From: Alitta virens
Taxonomy: Eukaryota > Annelida > Polychaeta > Phyllodocida > Nereididae
NCBI GenBank assembly: GCA_932294295.1
Contig: OW028584.1
Coordinates: 7,944,407 to 8,008,406 of the forward strand
Direction of reading: 5' to 3'
Length of the DNA stretch: 64,000 nucleotides
Below, one piece after another: positions 52,361 to 63,540 of this stretch (position 1 is the stretch's first letter; the number at the start of each line of letters is the position of its first letter). The notes beneath the pieces are model-generated. The model was not told the DNA's origin. It saw only the letters and a program-made list of their open reading frames with translations, and did not search any database. Position numbers and translations under genes: made by a program.

Positions 52361-54781
52361 GTATGTCTTCCAAATTGTGGAGTGTAACATTGATATACAT
52401 ATATCTTACTGCAACAGTATAACAGTATTTTTCATAACATGTAATGTAATGACTTTGATTGAATGGCGCAATCCAATTCTTTCTTTTCTGGCTTTTATTA
52501 TTTTGAGAAAATAACAAATTTAATATAATTAAATCTGCTAAGGGGTTCTTCAATATATTAAAATGGCGGACAACTAAAAGGCGGAGGTCATCCCCCAGAG
52601 GGAATACATAATCGTGAGACTTGGTATGTGTTCATGGTCATTTTGTGTGGGCATGCTGTGCATGTATCCAGGAGGTCACTGTTAAGATTTTGGGTTCCCT
52701 GCTTGTCAATTTGATATTATAACTGATCAAGTGGATACCTTACGGTGACAACCAGGGGGGGTTGGAACAGATTGGCGGCGCCACCGTCACCAGGTTCGTC
52801 GCCTTTGGCAACCCATGTTAATCCAATGGGAACTTTAAAAATTCACCATAAATCACAGAAGCAACGGATTGGTCTCAAACTTGGTACAATTGTAGATAAG
52901 ACCCCAATCTATCTCCCTAATAAAAAGCGCCCAAAAGCGCCCCACGTTTTCTTGCCGAAAATCGGCGTTATTTAGGCCACTTTGAAGGCATTTTCAGGTA
53001 GTCAGTTGGCTATAAATGTGACGAACCGTGTAAAAAGGGGGCTAATGGGTGGATTTTTCAAAAATTAGTTTTTGATGGCAAGTAATTGTCTAACATGTGT
53101 AGTTCATGGAAATGTAAAAAATTTCCAGATATCTCAATATTTAGTGGTCATATGGGGTATTTGAAAATTTGATGTTTTCGCGCACATAACCACTGAGACA
53201 TAATGAGCAGCGACACAGGCACTTGCAAAACTATGCATTACGTTTTATGGCATATCTTCGCCATCCATTGTTCAAAACTTATGAGATTTGGATATGTGAT
53301 TATAAGGTAACTTGTTCTATATTCAACTGAAATTGTGAGCTGCCACAATAATTACTTTTTGTAAAAATCAACATTACAATTGGTGTGTTAAAAAGCCGGT
53401 TTCCGACATAAAAACACCCTCCGTATTTGGTTTATTATCTTGTTTGTTCATTCACCAACAATTACCAAAATCTTGCATTGTGTTTTTCATGATATTTTCA
53501 AAAATTTTCTGAAATTTCATAATTATATGTGCAATATTTTTAACACAATTGAGCCTCAAACATGGGCTACCAGCTGAGGTAAATATTCTTGATTTCACTG
53601 CATGGAGAACAGGAGCATATGACAGTAAGAACATAGAACTAAAAAGGGATGGCACTAATTCGGATCTAATGCTAAAATTATGCCAAATATACCAAATGAT
53701 AACTTAAAGGCTCTACTTTAAGTCTGTGGCTTTGCTGGTCAATATCTTTTACATTTGTGAAAAACTGAACATTATATTAGCAAATGATGCTCCGAGTAGT
53801 AATTCGGATGAATTGGGGGACATCATAAAAAGGTCAGTTTTTCTAGAAAACAAGTGCGGTGACCTCCCTTTTTTATTGTCTCATATGGATTATTATAATA
53901 AGTTATAGTCGGATACATAGTTATATGAAATTCATATGGCTTGAAAGTTTTTTTTTTAAAGATTTGTGAAAAAGTTCCTGAAAAATGAAATTCGAATTTT
54001 TTAATTGGCTTACTTTTTCTTTAGATCCCCTGAAATTATTGTTCTCTTACGAGTTTTTAATGAAAAACAGTCTCAAAATATTCCTGAAGGTCCACTGCAT
54101 GCAATAACATCACCTTTTATAGTTATAGCATATGAGACGGAATGAGTGGGGAAAAGTTGACTTTTTTAGGCCCTATTGGTTCTGGGCACCAGAATAGAAA
54201 ACCTCCAATAATAGTCTTTTCACTGAGCAGCCCTGAATTCAGCAGGACATAAGTCTTTCATCTCTTCTTATTACTCGCTTTGCTTTTCGGACATAGTGGA
54301 TCATAACTAACTGATGCCATAAATATAATGTTCTCAGGGAAAAAGCGGAAATCAGTTGAATGATAAGATGTCAAATAAAGATTAAAATGCACTGAAAATA
54401 CTGCTGCTAGGATGCACTTCGCTTCAGCCAATCACAGCCAAGGGCGGGAACTTTTTCAGCCAATATAATTGCAGTATTCTTTCAAAGCCACCTGGTGGAA
54501 ATTAGCATGGTTACACCCCATTTTCCCCATATTTTTGCTTTATATGACAAAACACATAAAAAATGTACCTAATTCAAATGGATTCCTATATCAAAAGTTC
54601 ACGGGTATCGAGCCACCTTAAAGTCGTAATATTTTATTGATGACACTCACATGCTATGATGGAGGAGCATTTTCTGGACTAAGTATACCCATCTAACAGA
54701 TGAAACTCACATGCTATGGATGGAGGAACATTTTCTCTCTATAATCAACAAATATAATCAACATAAAAAGGTCACGGAAAG
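52361..54781. other. Intergenic stretch with no gene recognised
   Basis: There is a GC-richer island at 52745-52980 with GGCGGCGCCACCGTCACC and GCGCCCAAAAGCGCCCC words, which look like transposon fragment material. A promoter-like CAGCCAATCACAGCCAAGGG sits at 54424. A two-copy tandem repeat lies at 54638-54738 (ACTCACATGCTATG...GGAGGA(G/A)CATTTTCT). The missing 3' helicase exons were not found here. Confidence 0.5.
54638..54738. repeat. Two-copy tandem repeat, about 60 bp unit
   Basis: ACTCACATGCTATG followed by ATGGAGGA(G/A)CATTTTCT occurs twice with about 60 bp offset, just downstream of the stop codon of the 54782-58556 gene. Confidence 0.8.
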
Positions 54782-57700
54782 TCAACAACGGCGTGGGCGC
54801 TTGTTGGAAGAAGATTTGCCTGGTTTAGTAACGAGCGGTTTTGGTGCAACATGATCTTTGTATTCATCTTGACAGTGCTGTCTGATGTTATTGTAAAGAT
54901 ACCACTGTCGCTCTTGGGACAGGCCTGAAGGAGTAACAGCAGATGGCAAATCCTCCTTTCTTGGCACTGGGACTCCATCCTTTAACAGGCAAAACGATTC
55001 CTCAGTTGATCCTGGTAGCAGCTTCACATGCAGTGTTCCTGTAGATCCAGAGGCGCACAAATGATGGTATTTGGTTATCCCAGGCAGAGGTTTGAAGTAC
55101 CTGCTTAGAAATGCAGACCAATTGTAGATGGGTACATGTAACTCATTGCTCTCAGGACTGCAGATGTACTGAACTTGATTAATTGCTTTATTTGTGGATC
55201 TTGTAATAACACTGCCAATCTGTTCCATGCTTGAGACTGTAGACTTTCTGTACCGCATCTTGATGAGGCCAAAACACCAATCTGGAGAAAATCTGGTGTG
55301 TCCCACAATCATGAAAGATAGTTGACACCTGTTGCTCAGTCCAGTTGCTACTCGCCATAATAAATAATGGACTAAAGTGTTGTTTTTGTTTTGGCCCACA
55401 CAGTTGTCACAGTGAAAGTTGATGTTCTTATTGGCGATGGCATGCGTTTGAAAATAATGGTGGAGGTAGCTCACTGTCTCATTCGCACCTTTCCCAGTGT
55501 TCTGGCTCTCGTCGATCAAATAGTTGACTTGCTTTGGGAGCATCTCACAACAAATTCCAAATAACAGTACTTTCCTAGGTGTTTTGAAGTACAAGGGTCC
55601 CACCTGTTGAGCATTGTGCGGCATGAACAAATTTTGTGCATAGTCAAAAGATAAGTGGATAGCGCCATTGTTGTCCTCTGCTGTGGATGCAGCGCATTGT
55701 TGTTTGTACTCTAAACGGCAGTCTTTTGCCTTCTTTAGGTGTTCCTCTTGTTGTCCAAGTCTTGCACTCTTCTCCTCCTCTGTGCAGTTGACAGATCTGA
55801 TTATTAGATTGTTGTTTTGTTGACAAGTTTCACAAAGATCAGTCTGCACTTTCATGACTGTGACATGCGGCAAGTACATCTGCCAAAGGGCTTTAAACTT
55901 TGAAAGCCCCAGTGGTTTTTACCGTCTTCAATGCAACTCTGGACATACAGCTTCCATATGCATACTTTTGTGGTGTCACTTGGAAGCATTTGAACTGAAA
56001 AGTCACGCTGATTTGGCATTCTCCCCAGCAGTGGTTGTGAGTTGGCTGTTGAATAATTGCTGATGAAGTTAATAGCATGCTGTTCTTCAACTGGTGATGA
56101 TGCATGTTTTGGATGCTTTCCACTATTACCATGTCTGCGTGGTTCAAGCCCATGTTGGTCATAGTGTTTTATGAGATTGCTGTACCTTTTCCTCCCCAGG
56201 CCATGGATGTACAGGAATGTTGTTCTGCAGATCTGATGTCCCTTAAAGTAGTACTTCATCTGTAAAGAAGAATTTCCGAATTATAATTATAAAAGTTTAA
56301 CACAAAGTTTTCACTGTGTCTTTCAGTTTCACTCAAGGATAAACAGCACAAAACACGCTGCAAATATCCCTTACCTCAGCTCTTTTCCTCTCTTTAACTT
56401 TAGTGTGGGAAGTTGTGAACTGGGTGTAGGTGGTATCATATCTGTGCTGGTGGAGATGTCCTAGGATCAGGAGGTCCAAGTCCTCATCACACAGCTCAGC
56501 TATGTTTATCTTGGCTACTTGAATAATGTCATGTCCCAATACTTCACAACATGGCTTATCTGCAACCAGTTAAATAAAGTTTCATGAAATCGTGATTTAG
56601 ACAATGTATTATTTGATTTCTTGCTTTTTATATATTTAATTTACAAGAAAATAATAATTCACTCTTCATTTTCAAGAAAAAGATTTAATTAGCAATTTCA
56701 AGTATGCAATGCTAGCTTTACAATATGTGTTGTTTACATTATTACCATAGAGATAGGAACATCCACAGCCATCAGCACGGAACTTCACTGTCTCAGACCA
56801 GAATCTGTCATCTTCTGCACTTGGCTCTGGCAACACTGGATTTGCCTGATCTCCACCACCCCCAACTGTGAAATCCTCATCACTTCCAGCATTAAGTAAA
56901 GCTGCAAAAAAAGAAATTATAAAGTCATAGAGACATTGCTCAGATGAATATAGCTGGATTCAGTTTTAGTACTCATCTTAAAAGTGAGGTCTCAAATTAA
57001 AACCGGTTTCATTTAGCTCAAACTAGAGTAGTTAGAGTTTTAAAATTTTAAAATCATTTACTGCCTGATTACTTTTTGACTTATTTATCAGATGACTATG
57101 AACATGAGTATTTTACCAGAGCAAGAGGGAATCGCCGTCTACCTGCTGTGAGTCACGAGTTTGCCAGGCAGGCTATTAAATCTAAATTTCCTCATAATTT
57201 GTAAACAGTTATACATCAATATGCACTAGACAAGACTGCTACATATGTAATACTTGCTTTAGTTTATTTTTGTTATTTTTTTTCTTAATTCCTCAAATAA
57301 GCGACTTTTGGTCATTGAATTTGAGTTTTATTAAATCTGAGCAAATTGCATAATTATAAGGTAAAGGGGGGAAGGGGGCTCCTCAGCAGCGATGATGAGA
57401 TCATCTTGGAGGAGTCCCCCAGCTCTACACTGTTTTAATGTTAAAATTGCAATGTAGAAAAGAAACAGAGCAAATAAATGTGATCTGAATCGGAGTGACC
57501 TTGAAAATTTAACATTACCTGCATTCCAAAGAAATGCAATCTCGTCGTGCTACTTTTGGGGCAAGGTCATAGGCTGTCACTAAATTAACAGTGGCCCTAC
57601 CCTGGCTTCTAATAAAGAAAACACTATATTTGCAACAGACCATACAGAATAACATAGATCTTAAACTGCACCCAGGTCAATCTTCAAAGAATTATATAAA

Positions 57701-58556
57701 CTATAGCAAAGAAAAATTACTATCACAATTTTTTTTAATTCATCGTACTAAATGCAATTTGCGCTAATAGATTTTTGTTAAAAAGTGTGTTATTGCAAAT
57801 GAAGCAGAAGTTGTAAATAAAATGAATATAGGTGGCAGCACATGCTATCAAAACACCTCAAGCCTGGATCCAGTCACTTACTGATCAATGAATCATTGAA
57901 TGTCAGAAGTACAATCTTATGAATTTTGTGGAATGGTATGTATATAAGCATTAACTATCTTATTGATTTGACAGATCCCTGAGATGAACATGGTATAGGC
58001 TAGGCTTCGTCCCACTGACTATCATTGATAGCTTCCACCCCTAAAAACAAAATGAACTAAGCCAATTTCCCGGAAATCGGACTAACACAGATCAGTCCAT
58101 TCAATGTTGGAGGGGGAGCTGCTTAGATTAATAGATAAATCAACATCTCTGACAAAAGTTATAATCCCCTGCTTCTAAGTGAACTTATAGGAAGACATAC
58201 TAACCTGGTGCTTCAATTTGGCTCACATCATTGAAATAAAGGTCCTGAGGCTCATCACTGACATCAGTATCAAGCTGGGGAAACTCTGTTGGATCACTGT
58301 CATTTTCGCATGCTTCGTCGCCAGTGAAAGTGTCGGTGTCAAACTGATCATGGAAAGTGAAGTAAGTTTGTTCCACTTCCAAAACCTTCTTCAGTGTGTC
58401 TTCATCATCATCTTCCAGGCTCAAACAACAATTATCTGGCAAGCGATCTCTCACTGATGATGCAGTAGACTGGCTAAAAGTTGGCTGTTCATCTGACATG
58501 TTTACATTGCCATTGCGCACTTGTGACTTGCTTGCACTTTCCCGCCAATTTCGCAT
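54782..58556 (-). CDS. Transposase-like protein of the DUF7869 type, four exons, one frameshift
   Basis: Exons: 58556-58205, 56901-56746, 56559-56375, 56259-54782. All introns are GT-AG and phases match at each junction. The N-terminus is acidic and Ser-rich; MRNWRES (58556) or MSDEQP (58499) may be the start. Exon 4 encodes a DNA-binding-like region (YFKGHQICRTTFLYIHGLG, KRYSNLIKHYD) and then WQMYLPHVTVMK, a C..C pair (CETCQQ), SFDYAQ, FHCDNCVGQNKNN and FMIVGHTRFSPDWCFG. These are hallmarks of a large invertebrate family, annotated as DUF7869 as I recall, whose spaced Asp residues suggest an RNase-H-like transposase core. The function is not proven. In exon 4 the frame changes at about 55897-55901: exon length is 1478 nt where 1479 is needed, so one T seems missing from a short T run. 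Apart from that base the 723-codon gene is intact, ending in a basic tail. Confidence 0.8.
56902..58204 (-). other. First intron of the DUF7869-type gene
   Basis: Bounded by GTTAGT and TTTTTTGCAG. It is AT-rich with no exon-like frame. A GGGGGAAGGGGGCTCC tract near 57366 and its partial complement GGAGTCCCCCAG near 57412 could form a hairpin. Confidence 0.6.
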
Positions 58557-58559
58557 TTA

Positions 58560-58651
58560 TGACGTCACCACCCGTAAGCCCCCTTTTCCCGTGGCGCGCC
58601 ACAAATAGTGCTCATTTTGTGACGTCACAAAGCCATAGTATTATGACGTCA
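58560..58651. promoter_or_regulatory. Three CRE palindromes at the 5' end of the minus-strand gene
   Basis: TGACGTCA occurs exactly at 58560-58567, 58620-58627 and 58644-58651, with a GTGGCGCGCCAC palindrome at 58591-58602. CREB/ATF factors bind TGACGTCA. The nearest site is only a few bases from the upstream ATG at 58556, so transcription may start inside the first frame and the ATG at 58499 may be used. Another TGACGTCA lies at 59208-59215. Confidence 0.6.
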
Positions 58652-59305
58652 ATTGTAATAACAGCCATCAGTCAGTCTTCAGCCGTGATTACATGTGCTC
58701 TCATTTATGCCAAGGATTAGATTAAACTTATAACATTTTAATAGATAAATAAACTTATCTGTTGCAGCACTGGTAGGCATATTGACCTAACACAAAATTG
58801 TGGTACCTGAGACCTGGTGTTGGGCATGATGTTGTAGTAAACCCTGAATAATAAATAATATTGTGTCAACACTGAGTCAAAGGTATTGATTTCAAAATAA
58901 TTTAAATTACAGTGTCAGACACCGAAACTTGTGGATTTTGCGCCGACGGCCTCGCTGTTCAATAAAAACTCAATGAAACCAGGCACGCTGCCTATCATTA
59001 GATTCCATTTGTTCTAACCTATAAGTTCCTCTATATGGCGATCTCCGATACTGCGTCGTATACTGGTCACGAAGGGAATTCCGTGCCAAGTTTGGGGAAG
59101 CCCTGTTACACCGAATTCGTTTTTTGTGACGAGTCCCACAGATGGCGCCGCTGTTCATTGTTTGCAGTACTTTTAAGCCAGGTGGCGTTACAGACCGCAC
59201 GTTTTGATGACGTCACATCAGTCAGGCCACAGAGAAACGTTGCTGGAATGCCATGTGCTTTCTGACAAGAGGTGAAAAAATGCAGAAATTCTGAAACTTG
59301 GTAGC

Positions 59306-59832
59306 ATGGCTGGCCAGTGTAAATCATGTGCTCAACCCAGATATCCAAGGGCCAGAACAGCAACATTTTACAGGTAAGAAGTGCCATAATAAATAAGATT
59401 TTCTGAGAAATGTCTGCCAGCTGATTAATAGTGATTATGGTAATTAACATGATACAAGCACTTGTGACTTGGCAATGTTTGCATGCACCACAGCACAGGT
59501 TGTCAAGTTGTATCTTTATTTAAATATATGACACAATGTAAATACTTTATGTGCTGAGCCAATTGCAGGCACCGTGGTGTCGGCAGAAGTAAGTGTCAGA
59601 ATGTCCTGTAGTTTGTCACAATTCACTCGGTTTGCTATTAACACAATAGATAGCAGTCTTTTAATTGTCGACTTTTTTTTATCTTAGCCACCTAATGAAG
59701 TTGTTGAATAATATTGAGCTGATTACTGCAAATGCCACACTGTCAATGATGGAGACAGTGGGTTTATTTTGGCATAGAGGACCTGGCCCTCCACTCCTAC
59801 TGCCTAATTACAAAAACGAATGCAAATACATC
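59306..59832 (+). other. Candidate small exons of unknown nature
   Basis: ATG 59306 opens MAGQCKSCAQPRYPRARTAT then FYR and ends at a perfect donor (CAG|GTAAGA, 59373). A 20-bp exon 59569-59588 lies between AATTGCAG and GTAAGT, and 59688-59832 between ATCTTAG and GTAAGT reads HLMKLLNNIELITANATLSM in one frame. The splice sites are good, but the phases of the three pieces do not all agree. I do not recognise a family. Its position suggests a gene or element divergent from the 58556 gene. Confidence 0.25.
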
Positions 59833-60021
59833 GTAAGTATTACAACATTTATTGTCATTTTAACTCATATAATATACATTGTCTCCTGTCAACTTGTGTA
59901 TCAATTTACATCAATGTACAAATTCCTGGTAAATATTTACAGTAAATAATTTCTGTATTGTTTTAGGTAATCATGAACAATAATTTTAATCAATATTTAG
60001 ACAACAGTAACAAATAAGTTC

Positions 60022-61157
60022 TTAATTTTCAGACTGAATACAAGTGTTACAAAAGAACTGAGGATTGCCAAAGAAACGAAAATTATGATACTGGACCTGC
60101 AAGGCTTCGGGAAGACAACTTAGATGCATTACATGCATGCAACGTAAATTTCCACACTTGGCCGCATCAGTAATTGGATAAACAGAAAAATCATCAAGGG
60201 ACATCATCAAAGTGCAATCATCGCAATGCAAGTCAAATGAGGACTGATTAATTACCGGACAATCAGGACATTGCCATTTAATGTCTGGATTTTCTAGACT
60301 TAGCAAGACTCGCAACTGTTCAATGACCTCAAGGCAGTGCAAATGGACCCAATATTCATCACAACTATCACAGCCTACCCAGATTGGTTCGTTTATGTCA
60401 GTACCCTCAGGCTTATTACATTTTTTGCATTTGATGTCATTGTTTGTCAGAGTCGGTCTATCAGTCCTTGTGGTGGCTTTAGACTTTAATTTTCCCGTGC
60501 CCCCCTTACCTTTCCCCTTACCTTTCCCCTTCCATGTAGCCTTCTTTTTGTGTGTTATTGTCGGTAGGTCATGTTCAGTTGGTGTGACAGTCACAGTGTC
60601 ATCAGTGTCTGCTGTCTGCATAGTTATCACAGGGTTGTCAGTAAGTGTGTCTGTCACTTCAGTCAGATGTCTTGCCTGTCCAGTACGTCTGGAGTTTTTT
60701 TTACTGCAGTCGGTGTCATTTGGTGCAAGAAGCACTTGTGCAGCAATGGGATCTTTTATAAGTCCTTGCTTAACCAAGGCATTATTGTTGATTATACATG
60801 TTATGCAAGGATTGATCCTACCGCATTCACCACAGGGGTCAGAGGTCTGCATTTGTAATGGAGCATTTTCCCCAGATGAATTTTCAGAAATAAATTGACT
60901 GTCAATTGCCTCAGGGTTCAGTGGAACCAGGCCTGTTTTAGAAAATGCCTTTTTTACAACCTCAGCGTTCCATGCACGGTTGATGGAGTGTTTCAATACA
61001 TATGGAAATTTAGATTTACGGACTGTATTTCCTTGTGTGATGAGACGGAGTTTGGATGCCAAATCGTAAAATTCATTTTTCAGTATAAAAAAAAGTTGGT
61101 CCAAAGGTTGCAAAAAATTTGTGGTGTTTGGTGGCATGTGCATGCCTATGCTATGGC
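60022..61157 (-). CDS. C-terminal exon of a pogo/Tigger-type transposase with PHD fingers
   Basis: The minus-strand acceptor CGGCTTTAG (61158-61160) opens an uninterrupted exon of 378 codons ending at TAA 60024-60022. It starts GHSIGMHMPPNTTNFLQPLD, the LPPNTT..LQPLD block that follows the second catalytic Asp in DDE_1 (pogo/Tigger/jerky) transposases. LKNEFYDLA and a KAFSKTGLVPLNPE segment, also family-typical, follow. The middle is low complexity, with a KGKGKGKGKGG tract. The end carries a PHD finger: CKKC, CDSC, HLHC and CPDC, with a W two residues before CPDC. A second Cys/His cluster follows (CDDC, CGNLRC, HLSC, CNTC). Exons with the helix-turn-helix and the first two catalytic residues were not found up to the window end, so the gene is truncated here or has a very long intron. 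Confidence 0.8.
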
Positions 61158-63108
61158 CTAAAGCCGAAAAATTAATGAAACACATATAGAATCACATATA
61201 AATTATAATCAACAATGAAGAAACTGGATCATGAATCTGTTCCAACCCCCCCTGGGTGACAACGAAACTTGGTCATGTAGTATCATGAACCCAGAATTTT
61301 AGTAGTATCTGAACGTGTGCACCCTGGACGTAATTTGGCTATGATATTGTACAATTATTGTAAACCTGGTCTCACCTAATGCATTCCGACTACCAGATAA
61401 TGATAAGTACGAAAAAACAATATATAATATAAACAAGAAAAATGCGTAAGAAACCCTGTGCGCGGACCATGCAGACCATGCGGACCAGCGATAAAACAAA
61501 CAAGCGTTTGTTTGTTTAGACAAATACAACACACCCCTATTTCGGGCGTATATTGAAGAATGCGGACCATGCAGATGATGCAGACCGAAAGGAGTTTTAA
61601 GAATCATCAGCTATATTAAAAAAAATATAACAATATTGTCATGTTAAATGTATATCACAAGAAATATGAATAGTGAAGGCATGAGATCCAATTGACTGAA
61701 GCATACTTGAAATATTATGTTGTGACTAATATTGACTGGCTTGACTATGATGAATGATGAGAACTGTAGTGACCAACTGGGGGAAGGATAAGCAGAGATG
61801 ACCACTTCCCACACCACGAGAGGGCAGCAGCTACCAACAGGGAGGAAGGAAGGGCATGACCAAGCAGCACCACCTAGTGAGAAAACTCCACATGACTACA
61901 ACATGACCCCAACTGGACCCAGGGAATGAGCTATCGTTAAATGTACTATCTTTTAAAAAGTTGAGTTAAGTGAAGTGTTATTCAAGAAATAACTATAGAT
62001 TGAAAGATTGTGAACCAATTAAAACGGCAAGTGTAGAATGCTTTAATAGCAATAAGCAGGGAACCATGAAGGGACTCCAGTACCAATAAGCATAGCTGTT
62101 CAGTATGTATTGACTGTTAAAAAACATAACATAGTAATCATAACAGAGTAATGAAGAAGGAGACAAGGATGATATATTTATGAAACAAGATGGGATATTG
62201 GGAGAATAGTAGACATAGATAAAAGACAGGTATAATTGAATGTGATGTGTAGAAATCTAAGATATGATTATGATTTTAAAGAAGATTTAGCAAGAATTTT
62301 GGTGAATAGATAGTAACAGGGGAACTAGATAACTGTATGTGGCAGTAGAGACAAGAGAAGGATATCTCAACCCACACAGGTATATCACGGCAGTTGGTGA
62401 TGACCATAAAAAGTCACCCAGTTGCCGGTGCCCACATTTGTGGCCAAATTGGGCTGCTACGTACAATTGTTCGGGGTTAAAAAGTACAAGGGTACATTTT
62501 AAATGAGCTAGTGCAATTAAATTCATCAGGTTTATTACAAAGTATGGGATCCAGAATCATGAACAGAAGGTATGAGGTAGCAACACGAAAGGGCAGGTAG
62601 GCCTAACACAGGGATGATAGTCAGAGATCAATATAATGGGGCTAAATTGACCAACTTGTCACGAACAGTAGAATCATGGGTGAGCTGGATCAATACGTAA
62701 ATTGATCAACCCAAGCATACCATATATGACAATGTATCAGCTGTCAGTCACTTCAGCTGCCCATTATTTTGCATATGACACACCCTGAGAATGGGTTACT
62801 GGTCAGAGACAGGTGGCTGGTAATGCAAACTCCTAAGGCCTGCTGGGCAGTAGGCTCCCATTGGCCTGTCCTGACACCCCATAGGAACAGCGGTTAAGGT
62901 TTCATTTATGAGGGCAGGAGGAGCAGAAAGTTAGTCAGTTCGAGTATAGTTCAAGACTGAAGAAGACAGTCAGAAGTGACTTAGCAACCGGGATCGGTCC
63001 GTATTGTAGCAAGTCAGAGGGAAAGCTGAAGGCCACTCAAAGGAGACTGAAGTGAGCATTATCCAAAGAGATAAACAGTAAGTGAAGTTTGATATACTGG
63101 ACTCCGAA
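61158..63108. other. Non-coding stretch, no gene recognised
   Basis: I searched for upstream pogo exons on the minus strand and found none. Words such as GCGGACCATGCAGA repeat near 61471 and 61562. Purine-rich plus-strand sequence dominates from 61750 on. No terminal inverted repeats or LTR boundaries could be placed. Confidence 0.5.
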
Positions 63109-63540
63109 GTGTGATTCCTGATAGAGATTCAGAGGAAGTGTAATACCTGACAGAGATTCAGAGGAAGTGTAATACCTGACAGAGATTCAGAGGAAGTGTA
63201 ATACCTGATTGTGATTCAGAGGAAGTGTAATACCTGACAGAGATTCAGAGGAAGTGTAATACCTGACAGATTCAGAGGAAGTGTAATACCTGATAGTGAT
63301 TCAGAGGAAGTGTAATACTTGACAGAGATTCAGAGGAAGTGTAATACCTGACAGAGATTCAAATGAAGTGTAATACCTGACAGAGATTCAGAGGAAGTGT
63401 AATACCTGACAGAGATTCAGAGGAAGTGTAATACCAGACAGAGATTCAGAGGAAGTGTGATACCTGACAGAGATTCAGAGGAAGTTGATACCTGATAGAA
63501 ATTCAGAGGAAGTCAGATACCTGATGTAAGTTCAGAAGAA
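63109..63540. repeat. 29-bp minisatellite, 15 units
   Basis: The unit is GTGTAATACCTGACAG followed by AGATTCAGAGGAA. Fifteen head-to-tail units of 26-29 bp cover 432 bp. The first and the last three are most diverged and the middle units are nearly identical. No open frame runs through it. Confidence 0.97.

Noticed and set aside
60281..60898. 205-codon plus-strand frame
   Set aside because: It is antisense to the pogo/PHD exon, whose minus-strand motifs are unambiguous.
63109..63540. CRISPR-like array
   Set aside because: Units are directly adjacent with no unique spacers, in a eukaryotic context. It is a minisatellite.
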